From: Mycoplasma imitans ATCC 51306
GTDB taxonomy: Bacteria > Bacillota_I > Bacilli_A > Mycoplasmatales > Mycoplasmoidaceae
Direction of reading: 5' to 3'
DNA length: 64,000 nucleotides
Assembly (NCBI RefSeq): GCF_000518305.1
Contig: NZ_JADI01000004.1
Location: forward strand, 47,967 to 111,966
The notes beneath the pieces were generated by a model. It was not told where the DNA came from. It made no database searches and worked only from the letters and a program-made list of their open reading frames with translations. Below, in pieces: positions 11,707 to 24,506 of this stretch (positions are counted from its first letter, which is position 1; every line of letters starts with the position of its first letter). The position numbers and the translations under genes were made by a program.

Positions 11707-12623
11707 TGAATTATTTAATTATTTGCGACGATTTTTATTTATCTCAAGATTACTTAATAGAAAAACTAAAACCAGAAAATATAGTGTGAGTTAATTATAG
11801 TGGCAACACCAATTTAGCTCCATATTTGAGCGCTGGTTTATTTGATGGTAATTCTAAAAAAGATGTAGCAATTATTAATCCAACTTTTTTAAATAAAGAT
11901 TTTGATATAAACGAAAGCAAAACTATTATTAACAATATCAATAATTCAACCAAAAATATATACTTGTTAGTTAGTAGTAATTATGATCGTAAAAAAGAAA
12001 AAATATTAAAAATCTCCGGTAAAAATGAGATAAAAGCTTTAGATAAAAGCAACGAATCAAAAATAGGTTTTATTAAAAAACATCTTGATAAAATTTTCGA
12101 TGAATATCCAAATTGATTAATTTATTTAATAAATGAAAAAACTAATTTCAATGCTAGATTAATAGTTAATGAAATTAAAAAACTAGAATATGTTGATAAA
12201 GAAACTTTATATGATAGTGAATCAATAGAAAACATCATTATTGATCATTCTGATAAAAAAATATACAACCTAGCTAAAGAGATTATTAATAACAAGGTTG
12301 ACGAAATATTAGTGATATATGAAGATTTAATTGAAAACAAACGTCAACCCACAGAAATTATTTCGATATTAATAACAATGCTAAGCAAGATTTATTTCAT
12401 GTTGTTAGGAAAGAATATGAAATTATCTGATGAAGAAATAGCAAAAAAGATGGGCGTAAATATTTATTGGATAAAATATACTTATAGAGATATTCAAGTA
12501 AAATCCGCAGTTGCTATTAAGGATTTTATTGTTAATTTGTTAAAATTAGATATTAATAATAAAAGAAACTTATCTGATTCTTATCAAACTCTGAAGTTCT
12601 TTATAATAAAAGGTATTAATTAA
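11706..12623 (+). CDS. holA: DNA polymerase III delta subunit (HolA)
   Basis: 305-residue clamp-loader delta-like protein. The sequence is weakly conserved, as usual for mycoplasmas. Family-like features are the N-terminal YLIICDDFYLSQDYLIEKL, the central IYLLVSSN block, and the helical C-terminal part with EIISILITMLSKIYFMLL and SDEEIAKKMGVNIYWIKY. The ATG shares one base with the comEC stop. Only 1 bp separates its stop from the next gene. The assignment leans on position next to comEC as well as on sequence. Confidence 0.72.
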
Positions 12624-12624
12624 T

Positions 12625-13980
12625 ATGTCTATAGACCTTAATACAACATTAGATAACCTTAAATATAAGCTGAACACTATTTTTAATAGTGAAAAATTTG
12701 CTAACGAACTTAAAAACGAAGCTTTTAGAGATGTTTTGTTCAAACAAATAGCAGCTTATAAATATTTAGCATCTAAGGCTGAAAATTCAGAACAAAACTT
12801 AGAGTATGTTAATGTAGCTTTAGAAAGATTAAATCGGCATTCATCAAAGAAACGAACGGCCGATGAATTAATTGCTTACAAAGAAGTTGATGACGCAATT
12901 GATGATGTTCGTTATCTTGATATTTTTATTTTAAATACCTTTAACTTATCTTTTGACGAAATCGTTGGAAATACTAAGACTTCTGAGAGTAATGCTGATT
13001 CAAAAGATGCAACAAACAGTAGACCACAAGCTGCTGCTCCAAGTGTTTCAGACGTTGAAGAACAAGAAATTATACCTGATAGATCAGTTCCTTTTAGTGG
13101 TGGAATCAACACCCAAAAAGATCTAAAAAATAATTTAGAAAAAATCTTTGCTAATATTGGACAACCTGATTACCGTCAATTTGCAAGCATAGTAGTAAGA
13201 TCTGAATTAGATATTGGTAAAATTTTCCTTTATAAGGAAAAATCTAAATTACTGCTTTTCTTAAACTACTTTGCTTTTGCGGTGTGTTTATTATTTGCAT
13301 TGTTAGGTGCTAGTTTGATGGTTTGATACTTTGTTTTATTACAAAGAAGCTCAGTTCCATCATTTATTGCTGATTTTGATAAGAATCCATATCCAATATT
13401 TAGCCCACCAAACTTTATATCTTCTGTTGTTTTAATTGCTGTTAGTTTGGTTACTGCTGTTTCTTATATTAATTCTGCAACCGGTAAAACATCACCTAAA
13501 AGAGCACAAAACGCAGTAGCTATAATCAGTACTTACATGAATAAGGAAGTGAAAATTCCGCAAATAAATGACAACCTTAAGTACAATTTCAGAATTAGAC
13601 CATTAGTTTTTTTCTTCTTATTTTTATTACTATATAGTTTCTCTCCATTTCTAACACCGTTTGCTGGTGGATCATTACTTCAAGGAGTAATTAATTTATA
13701 CAGCGTTCCTGCTAAAATCGTTTTCGTAGAAACGGGAGCTATTCCTTCTCATACAGTTAGCGCGATTACAGAAGTAATTTGAATCTCGTTAATTGCTTTA
13801 CCTTTAGTTATAGTTTTCTTAATAGTTGTTTCATTTTTCTTTAAACCAAAAGTTGATAATGAAAGAGTGGAAGAAACAATTAATAAATATGCTGAGGAAA
13901 TCAAAAAAGCTGCAGGTGAAATAACTTCGCTTTTTGATCGAGGAAGTGCTACAGATACATCTAAATCAGGAGTATTCTAG
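12625..13980 (+). CDS. Conserved membrane protein of the comEC-holA cluster
   Basis: 451 residues. The first ~195 residues are soluble and helical with an acidic, Ser/Ala-rich linker (about 112-155). Two membrane helices follow near 210-240, a third lies around 262-282, and a fourth pair around 325-410, separated by polar loops; the C terminus is charged (PKVDNERVEETINKYAEEIKKAAGE). I recognise no catalytic domain. By position between holA and an S-component-like gene it corresponds to the uncharacterised protein in the M. genitalium MG314 place. TGA codons at 13324 and 13780 are Trp. Confidence 0.7.
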
Positions 13981-13982
13981 AT

Positions 13983-14885
13983 TTGCAAAAAATAAGATTA
14001 CAAAAAGAACTGCGTGTTGCTAAAAAGCCGATAGACAAATTAGCAATCATCAAGTTCTTTTTACCGTTTTGACCGTTAAAGTTAAGGTATAACATTTACT
14101 TAATTTCTTTTTTAGCTATTTTTATAGCTTTGAAAATTGTTTTAGGTTTATTCGTTATCCGTTTAGGGCCGACAATTAGATTGGGGATATCTTGAGTAGG
14201 TTTAGCTTTAATTGGTTGAATTTTTGGACCGGTTGTAGCAATTCCAATCGGATTTTTAACAGACACTCTATCATTCTTTTTAGGCGGTGGTGGTGTTTGA
14301 TATTGGCTGTATGCTGTTCAAGAACCGATGATTGTGTTTACAGCTGCGCTATTCGGATCAATTTATCGAATTAGAAAAAACTACGTCTCGAATTTTTGGG
14401 ATTTCGTTTTTCAACAAATTTTAATTGCTGGTTTTTGTATCTCAGGATTTATTTTTTTATCTTTGTATAACAATTCAAATACGGAAAAGATCTTATTAAA
14501 AAATAACTCATTTGGAACTACTCTAAGTATGGTGTTTATGGCGATCTTTTTTGTCTTTGCTGAAATCATTAGCTGAGCTTTATACTTCAAGAATCGTAAA
14601 ACTAAAGAATCAATCAAATTGTTCTTATATGTTTCAACAATGATGATTACATTATCAATCTTGTATTCATTAGTTCTGGGAACAATCGCTATTAACGAAT
14701 TTTTGATCAATGTAGTAAATCAAAAACCAAAAACTAAAGATTATATTTTAAGCGCTTACTTAATTCCAAGAGTAATAAAAGAAACGTTAAGATTGCCGAT
14801 TCTAATCATTTGTGTGATAGGTTTAATTAAGATCTCTGAGCCTCATTTACAGAACTTTTTTAACTTATCACGCTTGCGATGATAA
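13983..14885 (+). CDS. ECF transporter S component, folate-type family
   Basis: 300 residues with about six membrane helices. The segment RLGPTIRLGISWVGLALIG followed by FGPVVAIPIGFLTDTLSFFLGGGG and a GSIYRIRK loop matches the substrate-binding S subunits of ECF importers, most like the FolT group. It would partner with an EcfT such as the one at 1-437. The start is the TTG at 13983, ten bases after an AGGAG ribosome binding site inside the previous gene; no in-frame ATG precedes the first conserved helix. Five or more TGA codons are Trp. It occupies the MG313 position of the hmw-region order. Substrate specificity is inference. Confidence 0.65.
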
Positions 14886-14909
14886 ACACAATTAAAATAA
14901 GTGATATAG

Positions 14910-14915
14910 TATAAT
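14910..14915 (+). promoter_or_regulatory. Probable -10 box of the first giant lipoprotein gene
   Basis: TATAAT lies 68 bp before the ATG of the lipoprotein gene, in the 98-bp gap after the S-component gene. No convincing -35 is seen. Confidence 0.5.
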
Positions 14916-14983
14916 TAAAAACGATATAGTTGAAGGATCCTTGGTGTTTCTTCATTTATTTGTATATGTAGATAACTAGTTTT

Positions 14984-17900
14984 ATGTTTAAAAACAAAAA
15001 ACACAAAATTCTTACAGCTTCCTTATTATTAAGTGGTGTAAGTGTAATGAGCATGGTGGCTAGCAGTTGTTCTAGCGCCGCTAACAATCCAATTGTTGAA
15101 GATTTATTTAAAACTAAACTTCATCCTGAAAATTTTAGTAATTCTAGTGCTGGATCATTTAATGCTGTTTTACAAAATTCATTAGAAACTGATCAAGGTT
15201 TTAATGATTTTGCTAGATATTTAATTGCCAATTCATTATCTGATTGGTATATTAACAATGCTTCAAATGACATTGTTCAAAAATATCAAGGTTGAGAAAG
15301 AGATGCACAATCTAAATTAGACAGCGAAACAACATCATTAAGAAATCAATTTAGAAGAAACTTTGAGATTAGAAGACAAACTGACCTTTTAGATCCTAAT
15401 GGTGGAACAGCAGATAGTTACAAACGTAAACAAGTTTTAACCAACGTGTTTACTGATTTCACATCAAAAGTATTTCAAACTAACTATTTAGGCTACTTTA
15501 ATGATGAAAACAAAAAACAGGACGATCCTTTAATTGATGTAATTAGCAAACCTGAAAACTGAAAAAACTTTAAATTTTATGCTAAAGGTTACACTGATAG
15601 TAAATCAACTCAGAATGATAACCAAATGTTTGCTGATTTCCAATCGTACATCTACGATCAGTGAGTTAAGCAAGAAAACCCAAACTTAGTTTCTCGTATC
15701 GTATTTACTAATGAAGATATTAGAGGTGGATTAGACCAAATCTTTGATAAGAAAGTTTTAGGTGATGATTTAAAAGCTAGTTATAGTTTCCAAGCATTTA
15801 CTGATCCAACTCAAGTGACCGATCAAACATCACCTAAATTATCAACTGGATTTAGACAACTAGTAGCAAATGATGGATTAGTTAATTATTACGATCCAAA
15901 TAATTTTACTGTTGATTTTTTAAACCAATTTTCATCAGATTCTGGTGGTAAGTTGTTAATGAGTGCTGGTGATATGTTCAATTCATTTGACGTTGCCTTT
16001 AGCACTGCTTACGTTCAACAATACCAGGACTTAACTAATAATGTTGATAAGGATAATGCGATTGCTACAGTTACATTAGATCCTAATAACATCATGAAGA
16101 ATTTTATTTTTGCTGATAATGGAAATGATAATGCAGCCTTTTCAACAAAATTAGATTTAACTTCTAATGATGCTCAACTAAAAGAAATTTCAGAAAAAAT
16201 TAAATCAAGCATTTTGGTTGATAAGATTCAAAACGGAAGCTACTACGACATATACAAAAAATACGCAGAAGGTCAAGCTAGTCTTCATGAATACGTAAGA
16301 CCAACTTCAGATAACGAAAATAATAAGAATATTGAAAAACAATTCATCTTATCTCGTGGCAAGGATGGCATCCATATCATGGCGATTGATGGTGCAAATT
16401 ATTATTTAACAGGTAATTCTAGAGATATTGAAAAACAAAAACAATTCTTATTATTTAGAAACCAATTATTAAATAATCCTGAGTTTGCAAAATATTATAG
16501 CGAAAAAACCTATCAATTTAACTTATTAGATACGGTTAAAAAATATTACGATCAAAACAATATTACTCTAACAATTCAGTTCTTATTGAATGCAGTAGAT
16601 GATAAAAATTCATTCTTACACAAAAAAGGTAATGAAGCATTACTAGCGTCATTAACTAAAGTATCAAGTATCCTTAAGAATTTAGTTCAAAATAAAGCTA
16701 ATTACGATTTTGCTAATAAAGTAAGAAATGATGCGATTAATGCTAGAGAAAAGATAATCGAAAGAGCTAATACCTTTGATAGTCTAATTAAATCAGATAA
16801 AACACCAGCAGTGGGTATTGCAGGAAGATTACCTCATCCAGCAGCTGCTGATGGTTCTTATGTAGGAATTGAAAGTTACTACAAAGATCTATTAATTGAA
16901 AACAACTTATTACCAGCTGATACATTAATCAAAAAAGATCAAGGCTTAAGCCAGCTATTTGATAAAGTAGTTAATGATACCAAAGCTAAGTATTATGAAA
17001 GCGCTAAAGCAGCAGCTGATGCATTATTGTTAAATGGTGTAACTTCTTATCAATACTCACAAAATGTTTTTGTAAGTTCAAGATATGATGATTCATATAG
17101 TTTAGCTGCTAACTTAGCAATTAATACAACAATTGCTTTGCCGACATCAACAAATGATTTTAAACGTAAATTCTACCTAAATGATGAAGCGTTTAATAAG
17201 TTTTATGATACTAGCACAAATCAATTCAAGAACTATGAAGGTTTAACTGCAGATCAGATTAAGAACGTTGTTGATTTCTACTTTATTCAAAGTACATGAC
17301 AAACTGAAACTAATAAAGTAAAGTATGGGTCATGAACAACTAAAGATCAATATGATACCGTGTTAGCTAACTACTTTGATAATCAAAAAACTATCAACAG
17401 CGTTAATGATGATGCTAGATTAAATTATTTAAGATATATAAATACGTTTAGATACTTGATTCAAGATAATTTAGCAGAATTCAAAAAAATCTTATCAAAC
17501 CAAATTACCAGAGGGATTAGTGCTAATGTTTCTTGAACATTAACTAATGGTACGAAATTAGATGATAATGGAAATATTGCAACAAACCAAGATAAGATTA
17601 ATTTCACCAATTTCATCGCTAATCCAAATTATCTACAAGGTTCTAAGTTTAATTTTGCTAACTTAAAACAAGTTCCTGATAATAACCCTAATTCACAAGC
17701 TAATAATATCAATTACTCAACTATAAATGATAGTAATCAAAGAGTATACGGATTTAATGGCTTGAATATTGTTAACGCTAATAACAGCTTAAACACCGAA
17801 GTTAAAACAGTGTTGTTTGATAACTTCGAACAATCAGGTCAAGCAGGGGTGTTATATTCATTTGGTGGTTCACTAGAAGATGTTGTTAATTACGTAAAGA

Positions 17901-18433
17901 CATTAACAACTAACCGTGAGTTGGATGCTTTTGTTGAATTATTAAGAAGAGCACAAGTTAATATCAACTTATTTGATACAGATGCTAATGGACAACCATT
18001 AACAATTGAACAAAGAAGAGATAATCTGATTAGTCAATTAAGTGATCAGAAGATTTTACCAGCTGATGTTTATACGAAATTTGTTGGTTATGTAGGACAA
18101 AACAAGGTAAGTTCAACCGATTTAACAATTCAACCAAGTGATTTCATTCCTTACACAGCAGCTAAGTCGTTACTTAACTGAACAACTTATATGAAGCAAG
18201 TCAACTTCAAGGATGTAGCTAATTTAGGTGGCGCTTCTTGATTGACTAATGCAAACAACCGTTTAGGTTTATCAGTTAATGAATTATTATCAGTTATTGC
18301 TAAATACGCATTTGATAGTTCTTACCAAAATAATGCCGAATTAGTGATCATTGATAATCAAAAACTGATCGAAGTAAACGATAAACGCTTATATGATGCG
18401 TTAGGTTTAAGATGGGTATTAAAGAATTCATAA
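14984..18433 (+). CDS. Giant surface lipoprotein, paralog 1
   Basis: 1149 residues. A positively charged N terminus and hydrophobic segment end in the lipobox VASSC, with the lipid-modified Cys at residue 29, so it should be anchored outside the membrane. The rest is Asn/Lys/Tyr-rich with no recognised enzyme motif. It shares with the next gene the blocks SSDSGGKLLM (from residue 317), SRGKDGIH.MAIDG, and AADGS, plus the C-terminal pattern GAxYxGGS-GxxYxY...TNREL. Its size recalls the ~1200-residue lipoproteins of M. genitalium, but I cannot assign it to one. Multiple TGA-Trp codons. It is 40 bp upstream of paralog 2. Confidence 0.82.
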
Positions 18434-18473
18434 ATTAAATAAAGTAGTAAAATTTTAAAATGGAGTAAAGCTA

Positions 18474-21400
18474 ATGTCTCAGAGCAACAATAAAAAACGT
18501 AAATTCGTTAAACAGATATCATTATTATCATTAATTTCTTTAGCTGGAATTATTGTTAGTTCTTGTGGTAATGCTACAAGCGCTAACAACTTACTAAACA
18601 AAAAGTTCAATACTGGGTTTAGTACAACTGGTGATAATCAAAACCAAGGTTTTGTTACGGGTAATAATAATAATATTTTAGGCGGTCAAGCACTTCAAGC
18701 GCAAACTGTGCTAGCAACCGCACTTAAAAACAACCAAGGTTTCCAAAGTTTATTATCATCTTTATTAGCTGATAGTTTAGCTGATTATTACAAGAACTCT
18801 AAATCACAAGTTTTAAGCAATAAGTATCAAAACTTTAGTGATGATATCAATGATCAACTAAATACATCAATTAATGATAATAAGAAGCTTTATGGAAATA
18901 ACTATATGGATTTAATCCAAACCCAGTTATTTGATTCAAGCGGTGCTACTGAAGAAAGTTATTTACAAAACCAATTAAACCAAAAGATTATTAATGATTT
19001 CTTTGACTCTGTGTTTAAGGATTCTTATCTAACTTACGCACCTACTACAACAACTGATGCGGATGGTTTTACTAATTATTCAAACCTAACTAAGATCCCT
19101 TCACGAGCAATATTAAATGATCCAGCTAACTGAGCAAACATTAGATTTACTGATGGTGGGTTTAGCAAAACTGACTTTGAGAAAAATAATAATGAATTCT
19201 TAGCCCAAATTCAGGCTTCAGTTTTCAATCAATGGGTAACTGATGAAAACCCTAACTTAGTATCAAGAATTGTTTTCACCAACGACACTCCTAAAGATGG
19301 TTTAAACACAATTTTTAACGATCGTGCTATAAGCTCTTCAGCACTTGTAGCTAGTTATAATTTCCAAGCATTCAAAAATCCAAAAGATCAACCATTTGAT
19401 GAAAACAAAGGAATGAGAGCATACAATCAATTCATTCGCAATGGATTGGATAGTTATGTAAATAGCTCAACCAAAGGAATCGATATTCCTAATAACTTCT
19501 CATCAGATTCTGGTGGTAAGTTGTTAATGACTGCATCTGATATGTTCAACAGTTTTGACGTATCGTTTAGTGCTGCTTTTGTTCAACAATATTTAAAACA
19601 AACAAATAATTCTCACCTGGATAATGTAGGCCCGGTTCAATCAACTATTGATGAAGTGAATTTAATGAATAATTTCATTAGATCACCTCAGAATAATGGA
19701 ACAGGATCGGGAATGGCTAATAGTGTTGCTGCAGAAAATACTTTTTCTCAAGCAATCAATAATAATTTGTTATTAAAAACTGGTGATCCTAATATAACCA
19801 CTGATCCATATTACAGTGCCTATGCTGATTTAGCAGCTGGTAAGAAAAAAATATACGAAATTTTTGAATGGAACGGACAACAAGCAGTTGATTCTTCTAA
19901 AGCTAATGGAACTTCAAGCGGAACACAAACTACCGTAATGGATAAAAATAAAAACGCTAGCAAGTTCATGTTCTCTCGTGGTAAAGATGGAATTCACGTG
20001 ATGGCGATCGATGGTGGTGATTACTACTTAAATCAAAGTGGCAAAACTAGAGATATTGAAAAACAAAAACAATTCTTAGCTTACCGTTCGTTACTAAGAT
20101 CATCAGTTAACTTATCTGATAATGAAAAATATGATTTCGATTTAGAAAATCAGATCAAAACTTACTTCAATAAAAATCAAACACTAAATCTTTACTTAGC
20201 ATTAAGTAAGATGTATGAAGATGCTATTGCTAAACCGACAGACAAAAACAATATCTTCAACATTGAAGATAACGCTAACTTCAGCTTTAAAACAAGCTTT
20301 AAGAAGGTTTATGATCTAGTTAACGAATTAGTTAAAGCACAAGTTACTTATCAAAAAGCACTTAATTTAGATGCTGATGTAAAAAACATCAGAGCTAAGA
20401 TTTATGATCGTGCTAAAGGTTTTGAAGATAACCAAAGAAATAACCAAACTGCTAATAATGGTATTGCGGCTAGATTACCATATGTAAGAGCTGCTGATGG
20501 TTCATTCAATGGATTAGAACAATATTACCTGTCACTTTATGGGTTATCTGCAACCACAAATGGTACAGTAGCTAAAATTAAAGAGAATACTGATGCAGCT
20601 CTTGAGGCTAGAAACGCACAAATAAACAGTTTATTAACTAAATTAAAAGTTGTAACTACTTTAGTAAATAGTCAAAGTCAAAATACTTTTATTAAAGTGA
20701 ACGCTGATGATCAAACACTTAAAGATTGATCAGGTTTATACTTAGCAATTAACTTAGCTGTAGGTTCAGTTATCTCATCATCAGCATTAACTAATGAGAT
20801 TAGAATTGATTACATCAAAGCAAATCCTGATTTTCAAGATTTCTTTAATCTAAATAATAACCAGCTTTTAACTTTCGAAGGTATTCGTCAACAATTATTA
20901 ATTGATGTTGTTAGAAACGTGTATAAAATGACAGCATTCAACACGTTAAATGATAAGACTGCTTACGGTGTTTACGATAGCTTTAGTTCTTTAAATACTT
21001 TAGTTGATCTTTTATGAGATTTACAAAGACTTGATGATCAACAAGGAACTGATGTAACGTTTAATTTTTATAGATTCCTATACACATTCCAATGATTGCT
21101 AAGAAATGATTTAGCTAACTTTAAGCGCATTGCACTGTTGAATATGAAACCTGGCGATGTTGCTTTTGCGACTTGATCATTGCCAATTAATTTGGATTCA
21201 ACTAAAGATAGCAAAATATCTAACCCATTACTAACATTTGATGCGAATCCAAATGGAATTTTAGGTTCATCTCAATCTAATTGACAGAATATGATTAAAT
21301 CAGAAGCGGATAAAATTTCTCCTCCTAATTACTGAGATAACAGTTCATTAACTTTCAAAGTTTCAAGTTCTGAAGCTGAACCAAAAACTCCTCAATATGG

Positions 21401-22052
21401 TTTTGCTGGTCTAGTGTTTAGTAATACTAATGCAGCTATTAGTAATGAATTAAAATCAGCTTTATTCTCTACTTATGGTTCATCAGGTGAACAAGGCGCT
21501 TTCTATGGTTATGGAAGCAAAGATAATCTAGTTAAATACGTTGACAGTATTAAAACTGAACGTGAATTGGATAATCTAGCTCGCAATATTACTAACGAAA
21601 CCAGAGTTCCTAATAATACTTACTTTGGTAATAATTCTGATAATAAACCAATAACTTTTGATGAAAAAGTTACTGAGATTAAAAAAATGATCGATATGAT
21701 TCCAGCAACCGCATTCAAACGCTATGTAGGTTATATTGGAACTCAAAAAACTCCTGATTTCCAAGTAAATAACAGCTTATACTTACAAGGAAGCTTAAGA
21801 AGGGTAGCTGCTTATGTAAAACAAGTAAGTTACAATGATTTAACCAATCTTGGTGCAGGATGATTATCAGATCCAACTAAAGCGCTTGGTTTAACTCCAT
21901 CTGAATTATTAACAGTAATCGCGATGACTGCAACTAACTCATCTATCCAAATCCAAGCAATGAATCGATTAACAGCTGATAACAAACTTGTTGTTAGAGA
22001 TCAAAGATTATACAACGCTTTAGGGACAATTTTTGGGAAGAGATTATCATAA
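18474..22052 (+). CDS. Giant surface lipoprotein, paralog 2
   Basis: 1192 residues with the lipobox IVSSC (Cys at residue 31). It is collinear with paralog 1 along its whole length and includes DNA stretches of 31-32 identical bases, showing duplication with possible later exchange. After the Cys it has an Asn/Gln/Gly-rich linker (GDNQNQGFVTGNNNN). The central block reads SSDSGGKLLMTASDMFNSF, then FSRGKDGIHVMAIDGGDYYL. The ribosome binding site TGGAG precedes the ATG. The function is unknown; a surface role such as nutrient or host interaction is inference. Confidence 0.82.
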
Positions 22053-22069
22053 AAAATTTTCATTAAAAA

Positions 22070-22843
22070 ATGACTAATAAAAAAGAACGCTTTTGCGGAA
22101 TTAAGTGATACAAAAGCAAATTAACTAAATCACAAAAGTTATTATTTGTGGTACTGTTAGTTAATACGATCGGTTTGGGTTTTGTTGTTTTCAACTTTGT
22201 TGACAGTTTAAGTACCAACACTTTTGGTTCTACTTTTATCAATGGATTTACCGCAATTGGTAGTTTTAATAATCAGACTAGTGTCTTATTATTTATCTTT
22301 TCATTTGTTTATGTTTTTGCTCCAAAGAGCACTTTACTTAGAAACGAAAAGTTTTTAATCTTTAGTATGGCATATACCCTGTTTAATTTATTTACAGGTG
22401 ATATTGTTGATGGTTTAGTGGAACAAGCAAAAGGCACAATTACATTAAAACCAGCTGTTGTGGCTTCTGGAATTTTCTTACAAATAATTAACCCAATAAT
22501 CTTTTTTGTTTGCGGATTCTTTAGATTCATCTACAACCCAATTAAAGATTTCCACAAGTTTTCTAGTTTCTTGTTTTATGGAATGATCTATCCAATAATT
22601 TATTTAATCTACGTATTAACAATTCCGTTGGTTTATCATTCTCCAGACAAAGAAATCTATTCAGTTTATGGAATTTACAGCAATACGATAAATAATACTG
22701 CTACTGCTATTGTTATTGGTCTTATTTTAACTTTTGTATATTACCCAGCATCGTTTTATTTCATCATATTGTTTGCCAGAGGATTCAATAACCGTCACTA
22801 CAGAATTGCCCAAAGAAAAGCGGCAATTGCAGCAGGACATTAG
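22070..22843 (+). CDS. Pr6Pr-like membrane protein, copy 1
   Basis: 257 residues with six predicted membrane helices. Family-like markers are the loop FNNQTSVLLFIFSF after helix 1, INPIIFFVCGFFRFIYNP around helix 4, and YPIIYLIYVLTIPLVY with YSVYGIY near helix 5. These resemble the Pr6Pr/FAR-17a-type membrane family (first of three adjacent copies). The basic N terminus FCGIKWYKSKLTKSQKLLF recurs in the other two. The start is the ATG at 22070, 17 bp after the lipoprotein stop. Function is unknown; the lipoprotein linkage suggests a surface-related role. Confidence 0.65.
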
Positions 22844-22855
22844 TTGTTAAATATC

Positions 22856-23662
22856 ATGAATGCATTAAAGATAAAGAAGTTCAGTGCAACAAACTGATAT
22901 AGAAATCAATTAAATGGATCGCAAAAAATCTTTCTTTTTGTGTTTGTTGTTAATGCGATCGGGTTATTGTTAGTATTCCATGGTGTTTTTGCGCGACTAT
23001 ATAATGGTAGAGATGGTTTTATAACTTTTGATAAGTTTACTAACCAGACGAATATTCTTATCTTTTTCTTTTCATTGTTTTATGTGTTTTTTTCTAAGCA
23101 CAGTTTTATGAAAAACGATAAGTTTTTAATAGCTAGTATTACTTATATTTTTATTACCTTTTTTGTATATAACTTGGTAAGTTTATCAAGTAAGATTGCA
23201 ACATTTGTTGCCCCAGATTCTTTATTGGCTGCAAGTCATACAAAAGTAGGTTATGGTTCCAAACCAACCATTTTCTTATTGTTTGTTGATCTATACAAAC
23301 ATTTAATCAACCCAATTATATTTATTGTTTGTGGTTTTTATAAATTTATTTATGATCCAAATCTTAAGCTAAAGAAATTTACTAGCTATCTGATTCCGAT
23401 CATGATCTATCCAGCAATTTATTGTATTTATGTGATGGCGATTCCATTTATCTACAATCGATTAGATGGTACAACGTACTCAGTTTACAATATCGCTACA
23501 AACACGAAGGACTATCCACAAGTTGCTTTCCCGATGATCTTCTTCTTAATGTTCGTATTGATACCACTAACGACTTACTTAACGTGGTTTGGTGCTAAGA
23601 AGATCTCTCACAAATATGAACAAAATGTGGTGATTAAAAATAATCAAGAAGAAAAAATATAG
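22856..23662 (+). CDS. Pr6Pr-like membrane protein, copy 2
   Basis: 268 residues, collinear with copy 1: basic N terminus ATNWYRNQLNGSQKIFLFV, then TFDKFTNQTNILIFFFSLFYVF, HLINPIIFIVCGFYKFIYDP and YPAIYCIYVMAIPFIY, then TYSVYN. Six membrane helices. It has a longer loop between helices 3 and 4 (VAPDSLLAASHTKVGYG) than its siblings. The ATG at 22856 was chosen because it places the shared basic segment first; the gap to copy 1 is 12 bp. The C terminus is charged (KNNQEEKI). Confidence 0.65.
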
Positions 23663-23669
23663 TTAAAGG

Positions 23670-24491
23670 ATGAATTTAAGAATGAATCAACAAATGGAAA
23701 AGAAAAATAAAGATTTTATTTTTTGATATAAATATCAATTAACCAAAGCGCAAAAAATCTTCTTTTTTGTATTTTTAGTTAATTTAGCAACAGCGTTATT
23801 TATCGTTCAAGAGATAATAGCAGCAATGTTGAGAAACGCTGCAAGTGTTAATGATATTACTAAATTTGAAGACGTTTATCGAACATTTGATAAGTTTACC
23901 AACCAAAGTAACTTCATCTTATTAGTGTTTTCATTTTTTTATGTGTTCTTACCTCATCACAGTTTTCTAAAAAAAGATAAATTCTTAGTTGCTAGTATCG
24001 TTTATATCTTATTTACGTTTATTGGTTATAATGTGATCTTGCAATTTGGAAAATTAGGATACAAACACATTTTAGATAAAGTTAAATTAGCAAGAGGATT
24101 GATGGCTCATTTATTTAACCCGTTATTCTTTATCATTGTAGGTTTTTTAGCATTTGTTTATTCACCAGCTAGAACAATTGGCAAATTCCATACTTACTTT
24201 TTAACAGGAACGATCTATCCGCTAATCTATGGAATTTATGTAATTACAGTTCCTTTTGTTTATAAAACAACTGATGGTTCAATTTATTCAGTTTATGGTG
24301 GAATAACTAACGTAAGGGAGAATCCTAAGATTGCTTGAGCTGCTATCATCTGTTTATTATTTGGTTACTTCCCGTTAAGTTATTTCATTATTTGAATCTC
24401 TTATGTGAAGATTTCAAAAAAATATATTGATTACCCTGCAGATTTAAGAAAGAGATCAATTAAATTCATTAAATTCGATATAGGTAAATAA
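23670..24491 (+). CDS. Pr6Pr-like membrane protein, copy 3
   Basis: 273 residues, the third paralog, 7 bp after copy 2. It has FIFWYKYQLTKAQKIFFFV, TFDKFTNQSNFILLVFSFFYVF, LFNPLFFIIVGFLAFVYSP and YPLIYGIYVITVPFVY, then IYSVYG. The ATG at 23670 has AAGGA upstream; a second in-frame ATG at 23682 is possible. TGA codons at 23724, 24336 and 24393 are Trp. All three copies keep the Thr-Asn-Gln and Asn-Pro residues, suggesting a retained function rather than decay. Confidence 0.65.
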
Positions 24492-24506
24492 TAATTAAAT
24501 TAGGAT

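Noticed and set aside
14328..14882. Two short separate proteins in the S-component region
   Set aside because: They are pieces of one frame split by TGA, which codes for Trp here.
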